DNA of 64,000 nucleotides from Gillisia sp. Hel1_33_143 (GCF_900104765.1 NZ_LT629737.1:3410001-3474000); one strand, 5' to 3'; positions 9,413 through 19,042 are shown, counted from the first letter of the stretch. Notes: generated from the sequence alone by a model not told the origin. A program made the numbers and translations.

Positions 9413-10003
9413 TTACTTTTTTATAGGATTTAAGAAAATTTCATGCAGATTCTTCACTTGAGATTCTGTATTATCCAGATCTATGTTTAAGATCTCATAA
9501 TTTGCCAATTCTTGTTTCTGCTCATCGCTCCATTGATGCTGCATTCTAGCCTCAATTTCAGATAGCGAACTTTGGTCGCGTTTCTGCACTCTTTCTAGTC
9601 GGGATTTTTTTGGAGCAGTGACCAGTAGCACCAGATCACATTTTTTATAGCCTCCGGCTTCAAATAAGATTGCCGCTTCATAAATAACATATGGAAATTT
9701 CTGAAGGCTTAGCCATTCTGAAAAATCTTTAGCTACTGCGGGGTGTACGATCTGGTTAAGTTGCTCTAATTTTTCGGCATCATTAAAAACCTCTGCCGCT
9801 ATCAGCTTTCTATTTAAAGAGCCCTCTATATATGCATCTTTTCCAAATAGATGGATCACCGCCTTCTTCACATCTTCTGAGGTGGCCATAAGTCTCTTGC
9901 CAGCATCATCTGCAATATAAACCGGAACTCCCAGGTCTTTAAAAAAATTCGCGACGGTAGTTTTTCCACTTCCTATGCCTCCGGTAAGTCCAACTATCTT
10001 CAT
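9413..10003 (-). CDS. coaE: Dephospho-CoA kinase
   Basis: Catalyses the last step of coenzyme A synthesis, phosphorylating the ribose 3'-OH of dephospho-CoA with ATP. The 196-residue protein has the P-loop GGIGSGKTT at about 8-16, the YEAAILFEAG segment near 108, and the VQKRDQS motif near 139, all typical of CoaE. Its ATG overlaps the TGA stop of the upstream YbbR-like gene by four bases, indicating translational coupling. coaBC, an earlier CoA enzyme, lies 5 kb away on the same strand. Confidence 0.95.
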   Translation of the reverse strand: MKIVGLTGGIGSGKTTVANFFKDLGVPVYIADDAGKRLMATSEDVKKAVIHLFGKDAYIEGSLNRKLIAAEVFNDAEKLEQLNQIVHPAVAKDFSEWLSLQKFPYVIYEAAILFEAGGYKKCDLVLLVTAPKKSRLERVQKRDQSSLSEIEARMQHQWSDEQKQELANYEILNIDLDNTESQVKNLHEIFLNPIKK

Positions 10004-10956
10004 CGCTTTATTACAAATTGAATTTTCTTTTCGTTTAGCCTTACGTTATTTACCTGAGGTGGTTGCTCTGTAAGCTGCACCAGAAGATAACCATCACTGT
10101 TTACGGCATTTTTGAAATCTGCCATTACCCTAAAATCTTCTTTCTTAACGCTATTAAATTTCTTTAAACTTACCTGATAGATCACGGTTACCTCTTTTGG
10201 AAAGATAACTACATTCATTCCCTCCGGCACATTTACAAGATCTATAGAAACCTGTACTTTGCCTTCTGTAAATTTATCGGTACGTAACGTATAATCTATT
10301 TTAGTTTGGTAGAAGGTAAGACGCTCCAACTTGGCAGTGTCTAGATTTACCGTTCCACTTATATCATTATTGATATTTTCTAAACGCAGCTCCTTGGTCT
10401 GTACTTCAGATAATGTGTCTAATATTCCTTTAGGCCCACTAACCATAATAGAATCTGGTTGAAATTCTACATCGTCTAGCGCAGAATAGCCCACCGCAAA
10501 ATCTAATTCTAAATTAGAGCGAATAGGAACTTTTTTCACTTCTCTTTGCTGGTAGCTTATGTTTAGGGTCTTTTTTAGGAACTCTGCCTTATCATATTCT
10601 AAATTAAGCTGAGATAATAGTGCAGATTTTTGTTCTTCCAGGTTATAGATCAGTTTCCCATTCTCCATCTTACTATCGCTCACATCTAGATACAACACCT
10701 TTGGAAATAATCTATTAAAGGCAATATGCAAGCCGTTCTCTTTAACTCTAAGATCTAATTTGGAAGGATTCTCTGGAGAGAGGATCTTATCTTTAGGTAC
10801 GTTGATATAAGATATAGGTAACTCTACCGCTTCTGTGTATTCTTTGGAGAATTGCACGAATATCCAAACCATTGTAGAAAAGCCTAAAAAGAAAAGGAAG
10901 GTTTTAAAAGGCCCTCTTTTTATTAAAGGTTTACGTATTTTCACTTTATTTTGCAT
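10000..10956 (-). CDS. YbbR-like domain membrane protein
   Basis: A 318-residue protein with one N-terminal transmembrane segment at about 16-35 followed by repeated beta-rich YbbR-like modules outside the membrane. In Firmicutes, YbbR (CdaR) regulates a diadenylate cyclase, but no cyclase gene is visible here, so that link is not claimed. It overlaps the glycosyltransferase gene upstream by 11 bases and coaE downstream by 4, making a tight three-gene operon on the minus strand. Role unknown. Confidence 0.75.
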   Translation of the reverse strand: MQNKVKIRKPLIKRGPFKTFLFFLGFSTMVWIFVQFSKEYTEAVELPISYINVPKDKILSPENPSKLDLRVKENGLHIAFNRLFPKVLYLDVSDSKMENGKLIYNLEEQKSALLSQLNLEYDKAEFLKKTLNISYQQREVKKVPIRSNLELDFAVGYSALDDVEFQPDSIMVSGPKGILDTLSEVQTKELRLENINNDISGTVNLDTAKLERLTFYQTKIDYTLRTDKFTEGKVQVSIDLVNVPEGMNVVIFPKEVTVIYQVSLKKFNSVKKEDFRVMADFKNAVNSDGYLLVQLTEQPPQVNNVRLNEKKIQFVIKR

Positions 10957-11956
10957 TCTTAAAAAATAGCTTAGGAAAAGCTTTTTGAGGCTCCATTTTT
11001 AAAAAATTCAATTTCCAAATAGCTTTTAGAAATCCTGTTCCGTACCCAAAAAACTGAATAAAGGTAGCTTTTATTGCTGCCACTCCAATATATAAACTTT
11101 TATTTTTAATTCCTGCATCTACTCCTATTATTATAAAATATAGCAAATAGCACAGTATAAAAAATGGAACTCCTAAGAGCAAGAACAGTAAAGATATCAA
11201 TAAGCCTATCATAAATAAAGATGGGAACCAGAAGGTGATCTTTGTAGAAGAAGGATGCCAGATATTAAGAATAGGGCGCACCATTCCAAACTTATTTACC
11301 TGTACATAGAATTTATCCCAGTCTATTCTCCGTTTATGAAACACAATAGCATCAGGAATTAATACACTCTCAAAACCTAAATCTAGTAATCTTAAAGAAA
11401 GATCTGGATCTTCTCCCGGATGAATTAACCCAAAACCTCCAGTAGCTTCAAATGCTTCCTTAGAAAGACCCATATTAAAACTTCTGGGCTGAAACTTTCC
11501 AACAGATTTTTTACCTCCACGAATACCACCAGTGGTTATGAAAGATGTCATGGCGTAATTAATTGCTTTTTGCAATTTGGTAAAACTCTCATGAGCTCCA
11601 TCGGGACCTCCAAAACAGGCTACAAAATGAGAAGACAAATAAGAATCTACTTCTTGCAAATAATTTGCAGGCAGAATAACATCAGAATCTAAGATGATAT
11701 AATAATTGCCTTTTGCCTGCATCATTCCAAAATTTCTGGAATCTCCAGGACCGGTATTTTGCTTGTAGTGGTAGTTAATTTGAAGTAGTTGCTCAAACTC
11801 CTTAACTACCGCTTCAGAAGATATCGTAGAACCATCTTCTATGATCACCACCTCAAAAGGTGCAGAAAATTCTAATACTGCCATGCTTTGCAACAACTCC
11901 CTAATTTCTTCTGGCCTATTATATACAGGTATTATAAAAGAATAGTGAATTTGCAT
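10946..11956 (-). CDS. Family 2 glycosyltransferase with C-terminal membrane segments
   Basis: A GT-A-fold transferase of 336 aa. The N-terminus has the family 2 start FIIPVYNRPEEI and a nucleotide-sugar metal site of DxD type (LDSDVIL near 93). The GEDPDLSLRLLDLGF segment near 180 corresponds to the acceptor-side ED motif. Hydrophobic helices at about 240-280 suggest membrane association. Family members build surface polysaccharide or glycolipid, but there is no surrounding sugar cluster to name the product. It is first in the operon with the YbbR-like gene and coaE. Confidence 0.85.
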   Translation of the reverse strand: MQIHYSFIIPVYNRPEEIRELLQSMAVLEFSAPFEVVIIEDGSTISSEAVVKEFEQLLQINYHYKQNTGPGDSRNFGMMQAKGNYYIILDSDVILPANYLQEVDSYLSSHFVACFGGPDGAHESFTKLQKAINYAMTSFITTGGIRGGKKSVGKFQPRSFNMGLSKEAFEATGGFGLIHPGEDPDLSLRLLDLGFESVLIPDAIVFHKRRIDWDKFYVQVNKFGMVRPILNIWHPSSTKITFWFPSLFMIGLLISLLFLLLGVPFFILCYLLYFIIIGVDAGIKNKSLYIGVAAIKATFIQFFGYGTGFLKAIWKLNFLKMEPQKAFPKLFFKNAK

Positions 11957-12005
11957 AGTGCTGTTAGATTATGATTTTAATTAGGTGAAGCTATGGAATG
12001 TGAAA

Positions 12006-12021
12006 CCCCGATATCTCGGGG
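12006..12021 (-). terminator. Hairpin terminator after fabI
   Basis: CCCCGA, loop TATC, TCGGGG: a 6-bp GC-rich stem about 33 bases past the fabI stop, followed on the minus strand by TTT. The U-run is short, so it is a moderate candidate. Confidence 0.5.
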
Positions 12022-12053
12022 CTTCTAATAGTATCAATAAAATAGATGTAGCT

Positions 12054-12875
12054 CTATTCTTCTTCTTTCATAAATGTTTCCATCACCCCTTGGCTAACTC
12101 CCATATTAGAGAATCCACCATCGTTATATAAATTTTGAAGGGTTACTCTTTTTGTAAGATCCGAGAAAAGAGAAATGGTATAATCTGCACAATCCATAGC
12201 AGTTGCATTTCCTAAAGGAGACATCTTATCTGCATAAGCTATAAATCCATCAAATCCTTTTACTCCCTGCCCTGCAGTTGTTGGTGTTGGAGATTGAGAA
12301 ATAGTATTTACTCTTACTTTTTTATCTTTTCCGAAGAAATAACCAAAACTACGAGCTATAGATTCTAAATATGCCTTATTATCTGCCATATCATTATAAT
12401 CTGGAAAAACTCTTTGTGCAGCCATATAGGTTAATGCAACAATACTTCCCCACTCATTCATGGCATCTTGCTTATAAAGCACTTGCATGGTTTTATGAAA
12501 AGACACAGCAGAAACATCCCAACCTTTTTGAGTATAATCATAATTCATATCTGTATAGTGATTCCCTTTTCTCACGTTTACAGACATTCCAATAGAATGC
12601 AATACAAAATCTATCTTGCCTCCCAAGATCTCCTGAGCTTTGGTAACAAGGTTTTCCAAGTCTTCTACTTTAGTAGCATCTGCAGGAATGATTTCAGAAT
12701 TGGTTTTTTCTGCTAATTGCTTAATGCTTCCCATTCTCATTGCAATTGGCGCATTGGTTAGTACAAAAGTTCCACCTTCTTCATGAACGCGTTCTGCAGT
12801 TTTCCAGGCAATAGAATTCTCATCTAGAGCTCCAAATATAATTCCTCTTTTTCCTTTTAGTAGATTGTATGACAT
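12054..12875 (-). CDS. fabI: Enoyl-[acyl-carrier-protein] reductase (NADH)
   Basis: Performs the final reduction in each round of type II fatty acid elongation. The 273-residue short-chain dehydrogenase has the N-terminal nucleotide-binding stretch GIIFGALDENSIAW near 11-24 and the FabI active-site pattern with Y150, Y160 and K167 (Tyr-x6-Lys). HSIGMS near 93 is also typical. Length fits the family. It is a single gene between the glycosyltransferase operon and recN, with a likely terminator after it. Confidence 0.96.
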   Translation of the reverse strand: MSYNLLKGKRGIIFGALDENSIAWKTAERVHEEGGTFVLTNAPIAMRMGSIKQLAEKTNSEIIPADATKVEDLENLVTKAQEILGGKIDFVLHSIGMSVNVRKGNHYTDMNYDYTQKGWDVSAVSFHKTMQVLYKQDAMNEWGSIVALTYMAAQRVFPDYNDMADNKAYLESIARSFGYFFGKDKKVRVNTISQSPTPTTAGQGVKGFDGFIAYADKMSPLGNATAMDCADYTISLFSDLTKRVTLQNLYNDGGFSNMGVSQGVMETFMKEEE

Positions 12876-12928
12876 GTGTAAATGATTTTTTAGTATTGTA
12901 TTAAGCGGGTAAAGATAACAAACTAGAT

Positions 12929-14581
12929 TTAATTAAGCAGCGATTTTGCATGCGCCATAGCCGATTCACTAAGGGTGTTACCACCCAGCATCATTGCTAG
13001 TTCTTTTATTCTTTCTCCTGTTTCTAATTCTCTGATCTTTGTAACCGTAGAATCTTTAATATCTTCTTTAAATATTTTGAAATGCTTGCTTCCCTTCCCT
13101 GCAATTTGCGGCAGGTGAGTAATTGCCAGCACCTGCATACTGCTTCCCATACTCTGCAGAATATCTCCCATCTTTTGAGCAATATCTCCGGAAACACCTG
13201 TATCTATTTCATCAAAGATAATGGTAGGTAATTTGCTTTGTGTAGCAAGAATGCTTTTTACAGCCAGCATAATTCTAGATAATTCTCCTCCGGATGCAGC
13301 CTTTTTAAGCTCGTTGAAATCTCCCCCTTTATTGGCAGACAAATACCATAATAATTGATCTTGACCATTATTAAAATATTCCTCTTTAAAATTGAGCTCT
13401 ATCTTTAATCTGGCGTTTGGCATTCCAAGATCTGTTAAGATCTTTTCTACCTTGGCTATAAAGCCTGGAATTGCCTTTGCTCTTTTATCATGAATCTCTT
13501 TTGCTATCTTGGTTAAAGCTACCTTAGCATTGGTTATTTCTAAAATTACCTTTTCCAGATCTGCTTCTGCATTTTCTGTAAGATCTACTTTTTCGCGCAA
13601 ACTTGCAGCAATATCTAGAAGCTCCTGTATAGTTTCTGCAGTATGCTTCTTTTGCAAATTATAGATCACCTGCAATTTGGCGTTTACTTCTTCCAGCTCT
13701 TTGGGGTTTGCTTCTACTCTGTCTAAAGAAGTTTCCAGATCCTGCGCAACATCATCTAATTCTATGATAACGCTTTCTACCCGTTCTTTAAGCGAGGTAT
13801 AATTAGAAGAAAGTCCGGCAATTTTACTTAGGCTATTTCTCACCTCCTTTAAACTGCTTAAACTTCCTATCTCTTCTTGCTGAATGTAATTTACGGCAGC
13901 CCCTAAATGTTCTGTGAGCGTTTCTACATTGCTCAACTCTTCAAAGCGTTCTTCCAACTCCTCCTGCATTCCATTTTTTAACCTAGCTTCTTCAAGCTCG
14001 TTTAATAGAAATACATTATAGTCATGCTCTTTTAAAGCTTGCGCCTGAGACTCTTTTAATTCTGATAAATGCTGCTGAAGTTTTTTGTAAGATCTTAATG
14101 CAGCAGTATATTCCTGCAACAGATCTTTATTTTTAGACAAGGTATCTAAAACCTGAAATTGGTATTGATTCTCACCTAAGCTTAAGGTTTGATGTTGCCC
14201 GTGAATGTCTATTAGAAAATCTCCAAGCTTACTTAAAACAGGAAGCGTAACCGGAGTATCGTTTATAAAAGCTCTAGACTTACCTGAAGCTAATATTTCT
14301 CTTCGAATAATTGTTTGTGTTTCATAGTCCAGATCTTCCTTTTTAAAAAAGGACTGTAGTTTATAATTAGAAATTTCGAACACGCCTTCTATTACGCATT
14401 TATTTTCTGCATTTCTAATTCCGCTATAATCTGCACGCTTACCAAGTAATAAACCAAGAGCACCTAACATAATAGATTTCCCGGCTCCTGTTTCTCCGGT
14501 AATAATAGTAAAACCCTGCTGAAGATTGATCTTGATATCTTCAATCAAGGCATAATTTTTAATTGATAATGAGGTCAACAA
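12929..14581 (-). CDS. recN: DNA repair protein RecN
   Basis: An SMC-like ATPase of 550 aa acting in recombinational repair of double-strand breaks. It has the N-terminal Walker A GETGAGKSIML near 29-39, a long central coiled coil (about 150-370), the signature ASGGELSRIMLAVK, and the Walker B IIFDEIDTGVSGDIA in the C-terminal part. The start is TTG (minus strand), giving the usual MLTSLSIKNYALI beginning. It heads or precedes the minus-strand cluster with the DUF4835 gene, coaBC, rpoZ and bamD, a neighbourhood common in Flavobacteriia. Confidence 0.95.
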   Translation of the reverse strand: MLTSLSIKNYALIEDIKINLQQGFTIITGETGAGKSIMLGALGLLLGKRADYSGIRNAENKCVIEGVFEISNYKLQSFFKKEDLDYETQTIIRREILASGKSRAFINDTPVTLPVLSKLGDFLIDIHGQHQTLSLGENQYQFQVLDTLSKNKDLLQEYTAALRSYKKLQQHLSELKESQAQALKEHDYNVFLLNELEEARLKNGMQEELEERFEELSNVETLTEHLGAAVNYIQQEEIGSLSSLKEVRNSLSKIAGLSSNYTSLKERVESVIIELDDVAQDLETSLDRVEANPKELEEVNAKLQVIYNLQKKHTAETIQELLDIAASLREKVDLTENAEADLEKVILEITNAKVALTKIAKEIHDKRAKAIPGFIAKVEKILTDLGMPNARLKIELNFKEEYFNNGQDQLLWYLSANKGGDFNELKKAASGGELSRIMLAVKSILATQSKLPTIIFDEIDTGVSGDIAQKMGDILQSMGSSMQVLAITHLPQIAGKGSKHFKIFKEDIKDSTVTKIRELETGERIKELAMMLGGNTLSESAMAHAKSLLN

Positions 14582-14641
14582 GATGTATGAATTTTAAGGA
14601 TAAAGATACGTGAGATTTTATTCTCTATCAAAAGGAAAGTG

Positions 14642-15532
14642 CTAGAATTGGATGTTTCTCCAATTTTCAGCATACATAGGCGCTATTCTATTAAGATCTC
14701 TAATAAGATCTGATAATGGAACTTCTGGCCCTCCAGAAAAGATCTGCTCGATCTCCTGTGCTTTCGCATCAAAGAATACACGCATTAATAAAGAATTTGG
14801 CCAGCTCTCATTCATTTTCTTTAAATTCTGAATGGATCCTGAAATAGCTTTCTTACCTGCTACCGGATCTTTATGCATAACATCTAGCCCCAATCTATGA
14901 TATTTGTAGATAGCTGTTCTATAATCTAAATAAGCTCCGGAAAGTAGATCTGCATTAAGTCTGTATCTAGATCTGGTTCCATCAGAACCTTTCCACCCTG
15001 CAGAATTACCTTGTTGGGCGGTAGTTACAATTCTATTTGCTTCCTGAAAATACGGAGTTCCGCTTTCCTGCTCAAAAGAATCTGCATCCAGGCCTAAAAT
15101 GGTATAAATATAATAGGACATAACAGAAACCAGATTGGAAGTGTATGAATTCTGACTGTAGTTTAAAGGTTCAAATTCCTGATAAGTAAAGTTGAATTGC
15201 TCATCATTAAAATTAAAAACCGGAGTTATAAAGGTAGATCCAAAGACCGGTCTGGAAGATTGCACCTGTATGGTTCCTGAAAATGTTTGATTCTCAAAAT
15301 TGGTGATGTTAATAAAGAAACTACAACTTATACGTTCTTCGTTTCTTAATCCATTCTCTGTCCATGAATTTTGATTCACGAATTCTGAAAGAGATCTTTG
15401 CAATGTTTTAAACACCGATAAGTTTGCCTGCCCTGTTTGTTCGGCATTAACTATAACCTCTGCATTTAATTCCTGAGCTCTTACAGAGATCAGGCTCAAA
15501 AAGAAAACAATAACTAGAACGATCTTATTCAT
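14642..15532 (-). CDS. DUF4835 (PorD-like) exported protein
   Basis: A 296-residue protein with a signal peptide (MNKIVLVIVFFLSLISVRAQ, cleavage after Ala-Gln near 20). The body matches DUF4835 of Bacteroidota, a family sometimes labelled PorD and tentatively tied to type IX secretion; I treat that link as unproven. The mature part would be periplasmic or outer-membrane associated. The gene start overlaps the end of coaBC by 8 bases, so the two are cotranslated, and rpoZ and bamD lie just upstream. Confidence 0.8.
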   Translation of the reverse strand: MNKIVLVIVFFLSLISVRAQELNAEVIVNAEQTGQANLSVFKTLQRSLSEFVNQNSWTENGLRNEERISCSFFINITNFENQTFSGTIQVQSSRPVFGSTFITPVFNFNDEQFNFTYQEFEPLNYSQNSYTSNLVSVMSYYIYTILGLDADSFEQESGTPYFQEANRIVTTAQQGNSAGWKGSDGTRSRYRLNADLLSGAYLDYRTAIYKYHRLGLDVMHKDPVAGKKAISGSIQNLKKMNESWPNSLLMRVFFDAKAQEIEQIFSGGPEVPLSDLIRDLNRIAPMYAENWRNIQF

Positions 15533-16730
15533 GCATCAATGAAATTACTTCTTTTAAAATATCTTTGGCAACTTCTGTCTTAGACTTAAGTTCAAAAGTT
15601 TTAATCGCTTCTTTAGAAACTATAGTTATTTTGTTGGTATCAGACTTAAAGCCGGCACCTTTATCATTTAAAGAATTGAGTACTATAAAATCTAGATTTT
15701 TACGTTCTAATTTCCCTTTTGCATGTTCCAGCTCATTATTGGTCTCTAATGCAAACCCAATTAATTTCTGATGGGTTTTCTGCTTTCCTAAGGTAGCTAA
15801 AATATCTATGGTTGGTTCTAGCTCTATCTGCAAAGAAGTGTCTTTCTTCTTCATCTTTTGAGCCGCAACAGTCTTGGGTCTATAATCTGCAACCGCAGCT
15901 GCAGCTATAAGAATGTCAGCATTTTCAAAATTGCTGTTCATAGCCTCAAACATTTGTTGTGCTGTGGTAACTCTAATAATGGTAAGCTCTTTAGCTTCTA
16001 GGGCTAAACTTGTAGGACCCGAAACAAGAATAACTTCAGCTCCCAATGCCAAAGCCTGTTTTGCTATCTCATATCCCATTTTTCCACTAGAGTGATTGCC
16101 AATAAATCTTACAGGATCTATAGCCTCGTAGGTGGGACCGGCACTTATTAAGATCTTTTTACCTCTAAGAGGAAGATCAATACTTAATCTATTCTCTATA
16201 AAGGCAACTATATTTTCTGGTTCTGCCATTCTACCTTCCCCTTTTAAGCCACTGGCAAGTTCTCCAGATTCTGCAGGGATAAGAATATTGCCGTAAGATT
16301 GTAAGGTATCTAGACTTTTCTTAGTTGCAGGATGCTGATACATATCCAGATCCATAGCAGGAGCAAAATACACCGGACATTTTGCAGAAAGATAGGTTGC
16401 AAGCAATAGGTTATTGCTTGTACCACCTGCCATCTTAGCCATAGTGTTGGCTGTGGCAGGGGCTATAAGCATAAAATCGGCCCAAAGGCCGAGTTCTACG
16501 TGATTGTTCCATACGGCATTCTCATCATCTTCTGTAAAAGAAGAGACCACTTCATTCTTAGAAAGTGTAGAAAGCGTAAGAGGAGTAATAAAATCCTTTG
16601 CAGCGGGAGTCATAATAACCTTAACCTCTGCACCAGACTTTACAAATAATCGTACTAAAGAAGCCGTTTTATACGCTGCAATACCTGCGGTAATTCCAAG
16701 CAGTATTTTTTTGCCCTCTAGCACCCCCAT
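15525..16730 (-). CDS. coaBC: Bifunctional phosphopantothenoylcysteine synthetase/decarboxylase
   Basis: Makes 4'-phosphopantetheine in CoA synthesis: the C-terminal CoaB half couples 4'-phosphopantothenate to cysteine with CTP, and the N-terminal flavin-dependent CoaC half decarboxylates the product. The 401-residue protein has the flavoprotein start KKILLGITAGIAAYK, PATANTMAKMAGG near 94-106, and the CoaC Met-rich segment APAMDLDMYQHPAT. The CoaB half starts near 188 with ILISAGPTYEAIDPVRFI. It sits 3 bases after rpoZ and overlaps the DUF4835 gene. Confidence 0.95.
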   Translation of the reverse strand: MGVLEGKKILLGITAGIAAYKTASLVRLFVKSGAEVKVIMTPAAKDFITPLTLSTLSKNEVVSSFTEDDENAVWNNHVELGLWADFMLIAPATANTMAKMAGGTSNNLLLATYLSAKCPVYFAPAMDLDMYQHPATKKSLDTLQSYGNILIPAESGELASGLKGEGRMAEPENIVAFIENRLSIDLPLRGKKILISAGPTYEAIDPVRFIGNHSSGKMGYEIAKQALALGAEVILVSGPTSLALEAKELTIIRVTTAQQMFEAMNSNFENADILIAAAAVADYRPKTVAAQKMKKKDTSLQIELEPTIDILATLGKQKTHQKLIGFALETNNELEHAKGKLERKNLDFIVLNSLNDKGAGFKSDTNKITIVSKEAIKTFELKSKTEVAKDILKEVISLMHE

Positions 16731-16733
16731 GTA

Positions 16734-17069
16734 TTATACTTCTTCAGAAGTTTCTGTAGTATCTCTGTAATAGATCTTGTCTTCTAGCCACTCCTGTACT
16801 GCTAAAGAATGTGGCTTAGGTAATTTTTCGTAGAACTTAGAAACCTCTATTTGCTCTTTGTTCTCAAAAACCTCATCTAGACTGTCATTATAAGTAGCGA
16901 ACTCATCTAATTTTTCTAAAAGCTCTTTTTTGATCTCAGAGTTAATCTGAGTTGCTCTTTTAGAAATGATCGCAATAGCCTCATAGATATTGTTTGTAGG
17001 GGCATCTACCAAATTCTTGTCGATAGTGGTAGTGTTTATTGGCGCATTACTTTTCTTTAAATCCATCAT
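16734..17069 (-). CDS. rpoZ: RNA polymerase omega subunit (Rpb6-like)
   Basis: A 111-residue protein with the omega/Rpb6 core (NIYEAIAIISKRATQIN near 28-44), matching the Bacteroidota form, which is longer and acidic in its C-terminal half. Omega stabilises the beta' subunit. It lies between bamD (10 bases upstream) and coaBC (3 bases downstream), a conserved flavobacterial arrangement that supports the assignment. Confidence 0.88.
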   Translation of the reverse strand: MMDLKKSNAPINTTTIDKNLVDAPTNNIYEAIAIISKRATQINSEIKKELLEKLDEFATYNDSLDEVFENKEQIEVSKFYEKLPKPHSLAVQEWLEDKIYYRDTTETSEEV

Positions 17070-17079
17070 GGGTAAATAA

Positions 17080-17892
17080 TTAAAAATTTTGTAGTCTTGA
17101 TTCTAAATCCTGATTTGAAACCTGTATCTGCTCGTAATACTCGCTTCCCTCAGGGTAATATTTATTATACGACTTGTAATAACCACCTGCCGTTTCTAAT
17201 CTCTCTTTCATTAAGTATTGATAACTATTGATCGCCAACTCATAAGCAGAATCAAATCTATAGTAATACGCAGCTTCTTTAAAAGGAGAGCCTGGATAAT
17301 CTGTAATAAAATTATTAAAAGCTACTATAGAAGACTTATAATTGGTGGTATGGTGATATTGCTTAGCGATCTCAAAAGCTTTCTTTTCAAGCTTTACTCT
17401 TAAATCTGCTACCAATGTATTTGCTTCTGCTATATAGGCTCCTTCCGGATGCATATCTATGTATTTTTGAAGCTCTTCTACTGCTTTAACTGTTTCTGTT
17501 TGATCTAGGTCATATCTTGGAGATAGAAAATAATAACTTTTAGCACTCTTAAAAGCTGCTTCGTCTATTTTTTCACTGTTAGGATACGATTGTGTAAAAC
17601 GCTCGAACTGATATCCTGCATTATAATTATCATCTAATTCATAATACGTATCTGCATAGATAAAAGTTACTTTCTCTCCCTGAGGTTTCCCTCTATATTG
17701 AGGCACAATTTGATCTAGTAATCTTAAAGATTTTCTAAACTTAGCTTTACTATTTTCCGCTTTGCCTTCGTTATAAAGCTTTTCGGCTAAAGTGTATTTT
17801 GCACCAACGTCTTCATTTTTCAATACTTTTTGGTACTCACCACAAGATACCAACATTAAAAACACACTTAGTAATAATAAACCTTTTTTCAT
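17080..17892 (-). CDS. bamD: Outer membrane assembly lipoprotein BamD
   Basis: A TPR-containing lipoprotein of the beta-barrel assembly machine. From the ATG at 17892 (270 aa) the protein starts MKKGLLLLSVFLMLVSCGEY, a lipoprotein signal with lipobox LVSC. Tetratricopeptide-like helices follow (YADTYYEL, AFKSAKSYYFLSP, YQFERFTQSYPNS). An in-frame ATG five codons earlier (17907) would sit at the likely transcription start, because a TACTTTTG box lies at 17912-17919, so I prefer 17892. First gene of the bamD-rpoZ-coaBC-DUF4835 run. Confidence 0.9.
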   Translation of the reverse strand: MKKGLLLLSVFLMLVSCGEYQKVLKNEDVGAKYTLAEKLYNEGKAENSKAKFRKSLRLLDQIVPQYRGKPQGEKVTFIYADTYYELDDNYNAGYQFERFTQSYPNSEKIDEAAFKSAKSYYFLSPRYDLDQTETVKAVEELQKYIDMHPEGAYIAEANTLVADLRVKLEKKAFEIAKQYHHTTNYKSSIVAFNNFITDYPGSPFKEAAYYYRFDSAYELAINSYQYLMKERLETAGGYYKSYNKYYPEGSEYYEQIQVSNQDLESRLQNF

Positions 17893-17911
17893 CTTTTGTA
17901 AAAACATCTTG

Positions 17912-17919
17912 CAAAAGTA
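17912..17919 (-). promoter_or_regulatory. -7 promoter box of the bamD operon
   Basis: Reads TACTTTTG on the minus strand, a perfect TANNTTTG. It lies about 20 bases before the preferred bamD start. The -33 region is weak (GTTT-like). Confidence 0.55.
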
Positions 17920-17979
17920 CTCTTTTCTATGAGATTATAAAAACTTTAGTGAGCCTCGTGCATTTCATTAATAAATCTG

Positions 17980-18861
17980 TTATTTAAAGTTAGAAACAAA
18001 GTCTCCAATTTCTTTCTTTAAGTTCTCTGAAGCTGCAACTAGTGGGAGCCTCACAGTATCTTCCGTCCAGTTTTTAACCTGCAATAAAGCTTTGATCCCG
18101 GCAGGATTTCCCTCGGCAAAGATCATATCTATAGACGGTGCTATTTTATAATGTAATTCGTACGCTTCTTTTACCTTATTTTCTAATCCCAGATTCACCA
18201 TTTTAGAGAATTCTGAAGGTAATCCTTGGCCTATTACAGAGATCACACCATGACCTCCTGCCAATACCATTGGCAACGTGATCATATCATCTCCAGAGAT
18301 CACTAGAAAGTCTTTAGGTACTGCTGCGATCAATTTCATAGCCTGAACAATATCTCCGGCAGCTTCTTTTACTCCAATAATATTCTTAAAGTCTGTAGCC
18401 AGACGTTTTATAGTTGTAGGCAACATATTTGAAGCCGTTCTACCAGGAACATTATACAAGATTATTGGCTTTGTAGCTACAGCTGCTAAAGCTTTATAAT
18501 GCTGATAAATCCCTTCTTGAGTAGGCTTGTTATAAAAGGGAGAAACAGATAAGATGGCATCAAAACTGGTAAGATCTGTATCCTGAAATTCTTTAACTAA
18601 ACCTGCAGTATCATTACCTCCAATACCCAATACTAAAGGTAGCTGCCCGTTATTAGCAGTAATTATAGTATTCTTAACAAGTTCTTTTTCTCCTTTAGTA
18701 AGAGTAGCACTCTCTCCTGTAGTTCCCAGAACTACTATATAATCTATACCATTATCAATTTGCCGTTTAACCAATGAAGCTAATCCTTCTACATCTACAG
18801 ATAGATCTGTTTTAAAAGGAGTAATAATAGCAACCCCTGTTCCTTTAAATTTATTATTCAT
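17980..18861 (-). CDS. dapA: 4-hydroxy-tetrahydrodipicolinate synthase
   Basis: Condenses pyruvate with aspartate semialdehyde in the lysine/diaminopimelate pathway. The 293-residue TIM-barrel aldolase begins at the ATG 18861 (the longer reading starts with a TTG two codons earlier). In the longer numbering the Schiff-base lysine is K167 in GVKEAAGD and the catalytic tyrosine is Y138 in LYNVPGRT; the GTTGE motif is near 48-52. dapF, a later enzyme of the pathway, is at 35.7 kb. A two-box promoter at 19010-19042 implies a 5' leader of about 140 nt. Confidence 0.95.
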   Translation of the reverse strand: MNNKFKGTGVAIITPFKTDLSVDVEGLASLVKRQIDNGIDYIVVLGTTGESATLTKGEKELVKNTIITANNGQLPLVLGIGGNDTAGLVKEFQDTDLTSFDAILSVSPFYNKPTQEGIYQHYKALAAVATKPIILYNVPGRTASNMLPTTIKRLATDFKNIIGVKEAAGDIVQAMKLIAAVPKDFLVISGDDMITLPMVLAGGHGVISVIGQGLPSEFSKMVNLGLENKVKEAYELHYKIAPSIDMIFAEGNPAGIKALLQVKNWTEDTVRLPLVAASENLKKEIGDFVSNFK

Positions 18862-19009
18862 CAACAATTAATTTTAAGCTGTTATAAAAATATAGATATC
18901 GGTTCAATTAAACTCATAACGTTCTAAGCCTGCAAAAAGAGATCAGCATCTAATCATTCCAATTAACACAATTATGAGGCAACTCTTATTTATTGTTCGA
19001 AACCTTCAG

Positions 19010-19042
19010 CAAAAGTAAGAACTAAATAAAATTCTTTTCAAA
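19010..19042 (-). promoter_or_regulatory. Two-box Bacteroidota promoter reading toward dapA
   Basis: On the minus strand TTTG (19039-19042) is followed after 21 bases by TACTTTTG (19010-19017), matching TTTG-N19-21-TANNTTTG exactly. Predicted start near 19004, leaving a leader of about 143 nt before the dapA ATG. The 18,862-19,282 stretch holds no convincing gene; the only open frame is a 24-codon hydrophobic one at 19207-19281 (+), not called. Confidence 0.65.

Noticed and set aside
18862-19004. Lysine riboswitch in the dapA leader
   Set aside because: The leader is short of the usual size and the conserved L-box helices and loops are not visible.
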